Shown here: positions 11,884 through 22,410 of the stretch, piece after piece | Layout: every line of letters starts with the position of its first letter | How positions within the stretch are numbered: position 1 is the stretch's first letter | Source: Whalleya microplaca | Taxonomy: Eukaryota > Ascomycota > Sordariomycetes > Xylariales > Xylariaceae | Reading direction: 5' to 3' | DNA: 64,000 nucleotides | Assembly: GCA_022497155.1 (NCBI GenBank) | Contig: MU385741.1 | Coordinates: 124,001-188,000 of the forward strand | Notes under the pieces: model-generated | Told to the model about the DNA's origin: nothing | Database searches by the model: none | What the model saw: only the letters and a program-made list of their open reading frames with translations | Made by a program: the position numbers and the translations under genes

Positions 11884-14800
11884 ATGGCCTTCTTGAGACA
11901 GACATGGACATTAACGGCCAAAAATCTCAAGATTGTCGTCGTTCGCCATCCGCTCGCAACCGTCATTAGAGCCTTCGTGCTTCCCATTCTTCTAGCAGCC
12001 TTCCTCACTTTCGCGCGAAATCTATTTGTTCCTCCAGCTGTGTTCGGCATTGGTGACCCGCATGCCATCAGATCGCTGCAAGATGGTCTCACTGCAGCAG
12101 GTGGCACTAATCGTGACACAGTAGCTTTCGTGAACAATGGCTTGGTGGGAGGTGATATTGACCGCGTAATCGACACGATCTCGACGACCGTGACAGGGGC
12201 TGGAAAGAATGCAACAAGGTTGACAGACATAAATGGATTGGCCTATGCATGTCGAAGCACTTTACGTGGAGTGTCGCCTTGTTATGGCGCCGTGGTCTTT
12301 CATTCCTCCCCGAGTGAAGGAGAAGGCGGTCTTTGGAACTATACTCTTCGCGCGGATGGCGCATTGGGCGCGAAGATCGACACGACTCGTGACGATAATT
12401 CCGCCCAGGTCTATACACTTCCTCTACAGCGGGCTGTAGATGCCGCCATCGCTAGTCTTACTTCCAATGATGGACAACCGCAAATTCCGGCCACCACGGA
12501 AGAGTACCCGTTCACGCCCGAAACGCAAGAGGAACGGGCGCAAAGGATACGGCGCAATTACCAATCGGCTTTGACAAACTACTTGAGCGTCGCATTCATC
12601 ATCGTGATGATTGGGGTCTGTTATCACATGACAGGCCATATGGCAACGGAGAGAGAAATCGGCATGTCCCAGTTACTAGATGCCATGATGCCGACAAGGT
12701 ACCGATGGCAACCACAGGTCGCAAGACTCCTGTCGTATCATATATGCTTTACTCTGGTATATTTTCCCGGTTGGATCATAGGTTCTATTATAATCGCTCG
12801 GGGAGTCTGGGCGAACACAAGTGTCGCCATTGTGCTCATCTACTTCATACTCACTGGACTCGCTTTAACATCCCTTTCCATATTCGGTGCCGCCTTTTTC
12901 AAGAAATCGCAATTGTCTGGGGTCACAACAACGATAGCTTATATCCTGCTAGCAATCCTAGCGCAGACCCTGACATCGCCTGGTACTGCTACCGTCACCG
13001 TCCTCAGCTTTCTCTTTACGCCCTGCAACTTCGTTTGGTTCATGACTTTCATAGCGCGATATGAGCGATATTCATTTCCAGCTGATCTCGTTCGCACGCC
13101 ACCTGAGAATCCGGTAAGTAGCTTTTTGTCAATTACATTGTAATTCATAAGCATGTTTTTTTTATCTTCAAGCATGAGGACTCTCAAAACGGGCTTTATG
13201 GCATTGCCAAGCTGTCTAGTATGAATAAATTCTGATTTAACTTACTGCAGTGGGACTTACCCGGTATCGTCTTCTGGGTCTTTCTCATCATTCAGATATT
13301 CGCCTATCCTGTCATCGGCGCTTACTTGGAACGCCTCTTTCATGGTACAGCCACAAAAGGTCGCACGATTCTCCAAGGCCAAACCGCTGAGACAGAACCG
13401 CATGCTGCCGTGCGCCTCGAGGGGTTTACGAAGATCTATCACCCCAACCCTCTGGCTCGACTGTTCTCCTTCATTCTGAAGCCCAGTGGTCCTGTGGTGG
13501 CGGTTAACAAACTAACCTTGACCGCCCAGAGAGGGCAGATTTTAGCTCTGCTTGGTGCGAACGGAAGTGGGAAAAGTACGACCCTCGATTCGATTGCGGG
13601 CATTGGAAAGATGACTAGTGGTAATATTACCATCGATGGTACCGGAGGTTTGGGTATCGCCCCTCAGAAGAATGTGCTCTGGGATGAGTTGACCGTCGAA
13701 GAACATGTGACGATTTTCAACCGTCTGAAGTCACCCGAGAAGACCTCTTCCCGTCAAGAGATCCGCGACTTGGTGGCAAGAGTAGATCTTGAACCAAAAG
13801 TGAAGGCTATGACTAAGACTTTATCGGGAGGTCAGAAAAGGAAGCTTCAACTGGGTATGATGTTGACGGGAGGCAGCGCTGTCTGCTGCGTGGATGAAGT
13901 CTCTTCTGGCATTGATCCGCTTTCCCGACGGAAGATATGGGATATTCTTTTGGCTGAGCGTGGCCAGCGAACAATCATCCTTACGACTCATTTCTTAGAT
14001 GAAGCCGATCTTCTTGCGGACCACATCGCCATACTCTCCAAGGGCACTCTACGAGCCGAGGGATCATCTGTCGAACTCAAGGATAGATTAGGCGCCGGAT
14101 ATCGAGTACACGTTTTCAACGCCAGAGATGTCAAAGATCCTCCAGCGGTCGAGGGCGTCACCCGCAAGATCGGCCTTGATGTGATCAGCTACATCGCGCC
14201 ATCGTCAAGCCTTGCTGCGCAAGTCATCCGCTCCCTAGAGAATGCTGGAATTAGCGACTATAAGTTTTCCAACCCCACCATCGAAGACGTCTTCCTGCAG
14301 GTGGCCGAGGAAGTCAAAGGCGAGGGTGTGATAACGTCAGCAAAGCCAGATTCCCCTGCTACAGTCAGCAATGACAAACTCGAGAGCTCCGAGGATGTGC
14401 CCGGGGTTGGGAAACAGCAAAGCGGCCTTGAACTGCTTTCGGGACAGCCAATTGGCTTTCTCAGACAGACTGTTGTGCTTCTGATGAAGCGATGCACCAT
14501 CTTCAAAACAAATTGGTTTCCTTACGTTGCAGCATTCCTCATCCCCATCATAGCGACAGGCCTGACTTCTCTTTACGTCACCGACCAACACCCGGTGGGC
14601 TGTAGCCCAGCGCAGCAAAACTCAGCCGAATCTACGTCTGCATTCTCTGACCTCTTTGATGATCTGTACCTTGTTGCTGGTCCAGATTCGCAGTTCAGCA
14701 ACACGGCTGTTCTCACCAGCCTCTTTCAACCTGTCTGGCAGGGCCAGTTTGGTGGGTCTAGCGATGGTTCGAGCGGCAATGGCTCTGATATTACACCCTC

Positions 14801-16886
14801 GCTTGCCAAGGACTTGCACCTTGTCGATTCCCTGTCCGCTTTCAACGACTTCATCGAGCAGAAACGCAAGGATGTCAAACCCGCTGGAATCTGGCTCGGA
14901 GATGCCAACTCGCTGCCGACGATTGCTTATGAGGCTGACTTAGGAGACGTTTATACGTCTATCTTTGGTCAAAATGCTCTTGATATTATGTTAACCAACA
15001 GGAGTATCGCTACGGATTATGCGCCGTTCGACGTCCCGTGGGCACCCTCGACCGGAGATTCCTTGCAGTTGATGGTCTACATTGGGTTGGCTTTCTCTGC
15101 GTATCCCGCTTTCTTCGGCCTCTATCCAAATATCGAGCGGCGGCGAAACGTGCGAGGTTTGCAATATTCAAACGGAGTCCGATCTCTGCCGCTGTGGTTG
15201 GCCTACACGATTTTCGACTTTGCAATCGTCCTGGTCTCCTCGGCCATCGCCACTGCCATATTTGCCGCGTCTTCAGACGTGTGGTATCAGGTCTCTTATC
15301 TCTTCCTCATTTTCATATTGTATGGCTTAGCATCTACTTTGCTGTCTTATGTTGTCTCGTTGTTCTGCCGTAATCAGTTGTCGACCTACGCATTTTCAGC
15401 CGCTGGCCAAGCCGTGGGTTTTCTGATTTACTTGATCGCATATCTCTGTGTTATCACCTATGCACCAGTCCAGTTGGTCGATCAGTCCGTAATCGTTGTT
15501 CATTTCGTCGTGTCTGCATTCATCCCCGTCGGATCCCTTGTTCGAACCCTGTTCGTGGCTCTCAACCTCTTCTCGGCGACCTGTGACGGCGATGAAATCC
15601 AACGTAACCCTGGTGCTATTACAGCCTACGGTGGACCAATTCTTTACCTAATAATACAATCCGTCCTCTTGTTCGGCTTCCTGCTATGGCACGACAGTGG
15701 GGCGGGGCGCACTCTTATCAATCGCATCACGCAGAAAGCCATCACGCCTGGTGGAGATCCAGCCGCTTCGGACGAAGAAGTTGCTAACGAGCTCGTCCGT
15801 GTCACGAGCACTCCACAGGAGACGGACGGTCTTCGAGTGTTACACCTTACCAAGACATTCGGCAAGAACATGGCTGTTGAGAACGTCACGTTTGGAGTTC
15901 AGCATGGTGAGGTTTTCGCCCTTCTCGGACCCAACGGCGCTGGGAAATCGACAACCATCTCGCTCATCCGAGGCGATATCCAACCAAGCCTCAACGGTGG
16001 TGACATCCTCGTCGAGAACACATCTGTCAGTCGACATCGCGCTGCAGCACGAGCTCATCTAGGCGTATGTCCTCAATTTGATGCCATAGACTCCATGACA
16101 GTGCTCGAGCACTTGCGTTTCTATGCACGCATCAGAGGCATACCAGATATCGATCACAACGTCCAAGCTGTCCTTCGTGCCGTGGGGCTCGAAGCCTTCT
16201 CCACACGCATGGCGCATGCCCTCTCGGGTGGAAACAAGCGAAAGCTATCGCTCGGTATCGCGCTGATGGGCAACCCGAGCGTGGTCCTTCTCGACGAACC
16301 ATCGTCCGGCCTCGACGCGGCCGCGAAGCGCATCATGTGGGCGACACTCGGCTCCATCGTCCCCGGACGGTCCATCCTCCTCACGACTCACAGCATGGAG
16401 GAAGCCGACGCGCTCGCGAACCGCGCCGGCATCATGGCCAAGCGTATGCTAGCGATGGGCACGACGGACAACCTGCGCCAGCGCTTCGGGGACGCGCTGC
16501 ATGTTCACCTGGTCAGCAAAACGGCGCCGCACTCTACGCCCGAGGAGATGGAGCGCGTGCGCAGCTGGATCCTGGAGACGTACCCTGGCGCTGAGGTCGA
16601 GCAGAAGACTTACCACGGGCAGATGCGCTTCTCGGTTCCCGCTAGCGGCGTGGGTGGCCGTGAGAAGAACAACGAAAATGAAAGCGGAAGCGGGAGCGGG
16701 AGCGCGGTCGGTCAGCTCATTGTCGATCTGGAGGAGCACAAGGAGGCCCTGGGCATCGAGCACTTCTCGTGCACGCCGACGACGCTGGACCAGGTCTTCC
16801 TGACGATCGTCGGGCAGCACAACGTCCAGGAGGAGGGCTACAACGAGAAGAAGAAGAAACCGTGGTGGAAGATGGGGTGGTCATGA
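11884..16886 (+). CDS. Full-length ABCA-type ABC transporter, 1621 aa
   Basis: Exons 11884-13113 and 13251-16886; the 137-bp intron joins TPPENP to WDLPGIVFW. The order is TMD1-NBD1-TMD2-NBD2, the ABCA arrangement, with a long loop after the first membrane helix. In animals such proteins move lipids. NBD1: Walker A GANGSGKST (512-520), signature LSGGQKRKLQLG, Walker B region CCVDEVSSGIDP, H-loop TTHFLDEAD. NBD2: Walker A GPNGAGKST (1303-1311), signature LSGGNKRKLSLG, Walker B VVLLDEPSSGLD, H-loop TTHSMEEAD. Both sites look competent. TMD1 shows a helix near residues 25-45, then several between about 240 and 400. The start at 11884 (MAFLRQTWTL) places the first helix where ABCA proteins have it; an upstream in-frame ATG (11791) would add 31 residues without clear homology. 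The final 400 bases are strongly GC-rich with GC-ending codons. The substrate cannot be inferred from sequence. Confidence 0.93.
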
Positions 16887-17823
16887 TGTGATGTAAGAAA
16901 ATGAGAATCTCGCATGGTCTACATGGATCGGATATGGATACGTGTATATGTACGGGTTACCTAGAATACGAGGGTCCGGTGACGGGATATACCTGCATGG
17001 GCATTGGTATTGGATGGATAGATATCATGCATGGAATTGGCGTTCTAAAGGGTTGCGTCCAGAGCTTCGTGGCTCCGTGTAGTTATAGGCTTCATCTGAG
17101 GAGCATGGCGAGTTTACTGAGACTAATCGAACTCGATGTTGGTAACAGTGCTTTTGCTTCTTGCTGACCTGCCGCTTCGTGTTCTAGACTTTAGGTCGTA
17201 GCATGAAGAAGATTGTTCCAGCTGCCGGGTGAACGATAGAAATTATGAGCAGCCGTTCATTGGTACATAGCTGTCACGCAAAGCAAGCGAGAACGTGCGT
17301 ATCTTCTATAGGATTATTAGTAGGCATAATTCTACTAATGTACAAGCATAGCGCAGCGTTTATAACACGCTGTCACATGGGCTTAGTCTAAGTATTGTGA
17401 TGATGCATGAAACATGACCCAGACTAACATTCCAAAAATCGTATAAGCACTACATTCCCGTTTATTCCATCAGTGAACTGATTGATGTTCAGATTCGTTC
17501 GGTACTACCTAAGTGTCAACATACAGGATGAGTCCGAGTCTTGTGAATAGTCGTATAGGAGTCGAGGCATAATGCCATAAGCCTTAGTACCTCCTAGCTT
17601 CAGTATGCATTCCATTGTTTCCAATAACCAACAGACTACCCAGCCATCCAACTTTGTCCCTGAGGGGTTTGCGTCATGCAGACCGACCGCCAACAACAGA
17701 CAATACCTTCGGGCTCATGATGTCGAACCACTACGCCACAATGCCTCAACGGGCAGATGCGCTGCAGGCTCAGTCCGTGGAAGCCGCAGCGTTGCCCGTT
17801 TCCCGGATGTCTCGACTCGAGGG
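16887..17823. other. Intergenic after ABC transporter
   Basis: No convincing gene is seen. An 88-codon plus-strand frame at 16901-17167 directly follows the transporter stop and looks like read-through of 3' UTR. From about 17605 the frames leading into the 37-bp repeats are open in two registers; see the repeat entry and findings. Confidence 0.4.
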
Positions 17824-17993
17824 CATCGAACTGCACATACGCAAAGACATCGTTGGCTCCGTGCAGGAAGATCACCGTGTGGGTCTGACCGGGCTTCTCG
17901 CTGGTGCCAAGGGAGAGCATCGAACTGCACATACGCAAAGACATCGCTGTCTCCGGTGTCGAACTGCACATACGCAAGGACATCGCTGGCTCC
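17824..17993. repeat. Three imperfect 37-bp direct repeats
   Basis: Units lie at 17824-17860, 17918-17954 and 17957-17993. All share the core TCGAACTGCACATACGCAA and differ from one another at only a few positions. Units 1 and 2 start 94 bp apart; units 2 and 3 are separated by 2 bp. The spacing is irregular, so this is not a CRISPR array (and the genome is eukaryotic). Read in one frame the units encode near-identical peptides beginning IELHIRKDI, the last followed at once by a TAG stop. Whether this is coding is discussed in the findings. Confidence 0.8.
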
Positions 17994-18044
17994 TAGTGTG
18001 GGGATACATATGTAGATAGACCAATTTGATGGCTAGCTACAGGT

Positions 18045-18079
18045 GAACAGTCGAACAGTCGAACAGTCGAACAGTCGAA
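18045..18079. repeat. Octamer microsatellite GAACAGTC x4
   Basis: Four perfect tandem copies of GAACAGTC (18045-18076) are followed by a partial GAA. It lies about 50 bp after the last 37-bp unit. This is a simple tandem repeat, and no function is evident. Confidence 0.85.
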
Positions 18080-19571
18080 GCCTGAGCATAGTATTGACTT
18101 TGTGACTGATCAATGAATTACAACAGATAAGTGCTTGATGTGGATTGTGGGACGTGTGAGAGACAAGTGTTAAGTAGTAACGGTAGGATGTATAAGTAAA
18201 GCTGATCAAACATTGTCGATGGCTTAATATATGAATGTGTTGTCACTGGTTCTACCAGGTGATGGTGAAAGTTGTTGTATGAAAGATGGAGGATAGACTC
18301 TTCCAGGAAATCCTGTCTCGGTATTTATGGTCCTCAGATAATACGTATTGCAGTCAGGAAAGACCAGACATGAGTAGAGATGTGGTATGACTGGCATTGA
18401 CGACAGACTGAACTTAACAAGTTGGGTAACTACCTCTATCCATGGTTGTTTATTTACGTAGTCACTCTTCTCTATACCTTCTCTTCTGTCTTGGATATCA
18501 AGAGCGACCAGTTCTTCAAGACTGTCAAAGTGAGGTGGCTGGTACGATCTATGCTGTTCCTCCATATGTAGTCGAACCTCCCCTATAGTCTCTTCGACAT
18601 GATCACTATCTAATACACTAATGATTGCTCTTCTTTCTAACAAAGACTATCGAGTGTCTATGCGTTGTATACACGGCAGCGATACTGATAGCCGCACGTC
18701 AAGTCCAGTGGGTGGATGCATTGGTGCCTTACAGTTAGTTGCATCAACAAATAGTCATATGTCCCTCTTACTTGGGTTATCACAGACCCTACCACGTCTA
18801 AGAACCAAGCAAAGCTACATAAATCATATAGGATTTTACGGCGTGGTTACCCTAACTATCGAACTGTTCAATTAGTCTCTCAATGATCCATACAGGTTTC
18901 CGCTTCAAATTTCGCTTCACGGGCCTTCCAGGTAGATAACAAACATTTCAAACCGAAGTCACAGTCTTCAGAGTTTATATTAGTTTCACACCCATTTCAC
19001 TTTCTTGCAAAAAGACTGAGGCAAGTTTTCCTGGGTCTACACGTACAGTATGACCAGCACTGCAGGACGCGCGAGTACGTGTCGTTTACAACCGCATGTA
19101 CCTTCTGTATATAGGCATTGACGTAGCACATGTAAGACTACGGGTATCTGCTACCTAAACAACGCACTAAGCCTAGGCTATGACGATTGCCCTAGGTGTC
19201 TTGGTCGGTCCAATCGTTCCCGCTCGACTATAAGTAATCTGAAAATTTTCAGAGAGGAAGGCAACATCGCTTTTCCCTTCTCCAGCATTAGGTACGCCTA
19301 CCTCACTGAATAATGTTAACAAAATCATGTTGTATTGGCAATTGAATTTATTATTTCAACCATTGACATACGTACCATAGTGAAAAGCCAGTGTCTTTAG
19401 CTACAGCCGATGTGGCATTGCGATATTGGGACGAGGCGGTGACTTTAAGATGTGGAAACGATGAATGGCGAAGCTGAGTTTGACATATAATACATTTAAC
19501 GAGAGCAGTTTTCACAAGCCGCATTCAGTAGAATGTCCGAGCTCCCAGAATGGTTAGCCCCGTCTCAAACC
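18080..19571. other. Intergenic, no supported gene
   Basis: The longest frame is a 139-codon minus-strand ORF at 18224-18643. It has no recognisable domain, and an ORF of that length is expected by chance a few times in a window this size. The region becomes AT-richer toward 19320-19380. The right end is the 5' flank of the tRNA. Confidence 0.4.
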
Positions 19572-19655
19572 GGCCGAATGGTCTAGTGGTATGATTCTTG
19601 CTTTGGGTCCTAGGACAATTGCAAGAGGCCCCGGGTTCAAATCCCGGTTCGGCCC
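19572..19655 (+). tRNA. tRNA-Pro(TGG) with 12-nt intron
   Basis: The acceptor stem GGCCGAA (19572-19578) pairs with TTCGGCC (19648-19654), with discriminator C at 19655. The D-arm carries GTCTAGTGGTATGA, and the T-arm GGTTCAAATCC is the B box. The anticodon stem CTTGC pairs with GCAAG around the loop TTTGGGT, giving anticodon TGG. A 12-nt intron (TCCTAGGACAAT) interrupts after position 37, the standard place for nuclear tRNA introns. Total length is 84 = 72 + 12. It reads CCA and, with wobble, other proline codons. Confidence 0.95.
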
Positions 19656-20391
19656 ATTCTTTTTCAATTTTTCAACATTTTTCCTACGCGAATGTCCCTC
19701 TTCTCTTTCTTTCTGACATATATACAGCCTGTCAAAACCATCTGGTAGCATGACAGTTATGTTCCTTATGTTGACTTCATGTACTCACAGTACTTACATG
19801 TGACATGTGTATACCTATTTGTTTTAGTCAAGTTTGCCTCGAGGTAAACTCTCTTCGACTGGTGGCAACAAGCATCCTTTTTGGTCGAGGACAAGTCGCA
19901 TCCCAACTGTAGGCCACCTTCTGTCGAAGTAAATGACGACTTCTACCTTCTGAGTGACAATTGCGAAGCCGTCTGGGATGGTCGAAGCTCCTATAACCAG
20001 GTTAAGGGAGATCTACTCTATTCCTTAATACACTAAGTATGCCTCGCTATCCATTCGAACCACGCTAGGTATCTCACGGCCTAATCATAAGCATCGTCAT
20101 ATTGCTTCGTGAAAAACAGCTATCTACCATTCAATTAGTACCTAGGTAATCGACAATTAACGGACTAATTATTCCATCATACGCATAAGAGCGATTATCA
20201 TCTGGAGCGTTGTCCGAATGAAAAAGCCCCTGTAAAAATCGCTCGGTATAATCTGTAAAGTGATTGATAAATTCCACATGGAAAGAGTGGCAGTATGTTT
20301 TGCGGTATATTACTACGTGATGTAATTGCAATCTACTGGAGACTTCCTACTGACAGAAGTATCAACTGCCCGTATCTGGGAATTACCGGTA
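19656..20391. other. Intergenic between tRNA and hydrolase 3' end
   Basis: No gene is seen. It contains one copy of the perfect palindrome TACCTAGGTA (20139-20148), which recurs elsewhere in the window. The right end is the 3' flank of the minus-strand hydrolase gene. Confidence 0.4.
19660..19664 (+). terminator. Pol III oligo-T terminator of tRNA-Pro
   Basis: A run of five T begins 5 bp after the tRNA discriminator base, the usual RNA polymerase III stop signal; a second T run follows at about 19668-19672. Confidence 0.7.
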
Positions 20392-21703
20392 TCATGTCCG
20401 CTTGCCTATGTGGTCCTCCAGCCATTCCGTAGCTAGTGCATCACCCTCGCCAGGCAAGTCAAAGTCCCCTGGGTCAGGTCCAACGTCACAAACTTGGACC
20501 CTCCTGGCTGCCTCGCCATCCCAACCTTCCAATTCGTCGTCCCATTCCCCGCGCTCCATGATTTCATATTTATTGATGCTTCTTCGCATCATTCCTGCGA
20601 GTTCTTCGGCATGGGTCCTGAAGTTGTTCCCCATGTGCTCCTTCTGCGAGGGCGGCAATTGCGGCGGTGTAGTGTGTAGAAACAGCATCTCGGGGATCTT
20701 GAGGGTCGACTCCCTCGGTGGGAAGACCAAGTAACTCTTTTGCGGTGGTTTTAGAGGCGTCAGAAGCTCGGCTCCGGATGCATGCGATGAGTCTGTCAAC
20801 GCTGATGACGCAGATGGGATCGCCGAGGCATGAAACGACGGAGGTATAAGTAGCTTGGGCGTGCGGAAGAATAAACAAGAGCTCGCAAACGGGTCGAATA
20901 AGTTGTCTGGTCTCGCAAACAACCCCTCGGCGTGTTGTTTCAGCTCTTGACAGTCGCTTTCTTCGGGGAAGGACAGTATCTGCTCCAGAATATCGCCTGA
21001 ATGTGGTTCGGGGTCCTCGCTGATGTGATAATCCGGCAGAAACATTGTCCAGTTGTAAATTCCATTGTATGCGATGCACCCACGGACCCCAAATCGGTGG
21101 TGCGGACGGGTCTCGGTCAGAGCGAGCGATGTCGCAAGTGACGCCCCGAGATACGAACCATATACGTATATATCTCGGCGCGTGTATGTTGAGGGGCTGA
21201 GATTGTCCACAATCCAACTATATGCACGGAGAGTGTCATGAATGGGAGCTGGCCAACTCAGATGGGAGTGTTCATTCTCCCCACTCTCATTAGGCACCGA
21301 GACAGGTAAGCCTTTAACCCCAGCAGGGGAAAATCCAGCCCAGCGATAATTGATTACGGCTGTTGGCTGTCTTTTGATGAACTTTGGTAGAGGTGCAACT
21401 TCGTCCGCCAGGGCTGTTGAGTACGGTGGCAGATACACCAGCAATGGGTCTGAAGATGATACCTTCGCAATATTGTGCAGACTAATGATAATAGGTAAGA
21501 AAACGATACATGTACTACTCACTCAGCATCACATTCGGCTCGTTGACAAGGACTCACTCAACACTGATGTTACCAGAAGAGCCAACGCGAATGCTGACTC
21601 GTTCTACATCTTGGATCCCCGAAGAGGTTGTGCTTAAGCATCGGAATTTCTGGTGGCAAAGGCCTGCAACTCGAGCACTCCTAGCTATGAGCCATTTCCT
21701 CAT
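20392..21703 (-). CDS. Alpha/beta-hydrolase-fold protein, 411 aa, likely mitochondrial presequence
   Basis: Spliced model on the minus strand: exon 1 21703-21558, intron 21557-21482 (76 bp), exon 2 21481-20392; lengths sum to 411 codons plus stop. Exon 1 supplies MRKWLIARSARVAGLC and then VERVSIRVGSSGNISV, joined as SVD-LHNIAKV. The first 30 residues are Arg-rich without acids and have an FRC-LS cleavage-like site, so mitochondrial import is predicted. The fold is suggested by LLVYLPPYS, AVINYRW and a nucleophile-elbow-like VYGSYLGASLA (about 155-164). At the elbow, the position of the usual GxSxG serine is Tyr159 (G-S-Y-L-G), so hydrolase activity is doubtful unless Ser158 serves. The C-terminal half has a lid-like region and a late EMLFLHTTPP strand. 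Such proteins are widespread in ascomycetes with unknown function. The gene is head-to-head with the K+ channel. Confidence 0.85.
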
Positions 21704-22410
21704 CTTACACCTGCGGAGTCGCAATCATAGAGTCCCCAGGCGATTATCTCGAAAAGAGCTCTCTCTCGTATCATAGATGCGACAGGCCGAGTACGTAGCA
21801 GATCGGGATGCAAGGTATTGCCCTAAGCGCGTAATTGTGGTACCAAGGGACTGAAATGAAGCTAGACGCGTTCGTGCGATGAAATTGAATGAATATTGGC
21901 TGTGGCTGTGTTGGCGGCTTTTTAGTATGCAGATACGATGCTACCCACCACTGGGCAGCGAATTACCAGCACTGCCTACTATTCAGAATTCATACTAGTG
22001 TAGACTGCCTACGGTAATAACAATTTAGCGAAGATGTTAGCATGCGGGGAGCGCTAATCGTGTGGCATTCCAGGCCACCATCCCACTATCCAATGCTAAT
22101 AAGCGACGTCATGTCACTGCACCCCAACATCAGTATATGCCGCCTGACCTCGAGCAAGATCGTCAAGGAAAGGGTCAACGATGACGATGGAGAAAGTTGA
22201 AGACATGCACATCTAGCGACGTCGTGAATAAGTTAACACAGTTCCGTTAAGTGGTGGCCTACATTCAATAATACCCTTCCTATCCTCTTCAACCGGAACA
22301 GCAAGCTTAAGCCACTACTCGTTATGATGTTATTTATATCGTACTCCTTATAGAAGCTTTCACCTATTACAATCTGTGGCCTGGCATGTTCAAGTGTCAT
22401 CCTGGTTAAG
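21704..22410. promoter_or_regulatory. Divergent promoter region between hydrolase and K+ channel
   Basis: 707 bp separate the two start codons, which face away from each other. A TATTTATA element lies at about 22331-22338, roughly 75 bp before the channel ATG. A CRE-like GACGTCA lies near 22105. No ORF of note is present. The shared region probably holds both promoters; the individual sites are inferred from position only. Confidence 0.4.

Noticed and set aside
17824..17993. CRISPR-like array of 37-bp repeats
   Set aside because: Only three units, irregular spacing (57 and 2 bp), no cas genes, and the genome is eukaryotic.
18224..18643. 139-codon minus-strand ORF as a gene
   Set aside because: Length within chance expectation for the window, no recognisable motif or supporting splice sites.
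20570..21217. 215-codon minus-strand ORF inside the hydrolase gene
   Set aside because: Same strand but another frame of the hydrolase coding sequence, which has the family motifs.
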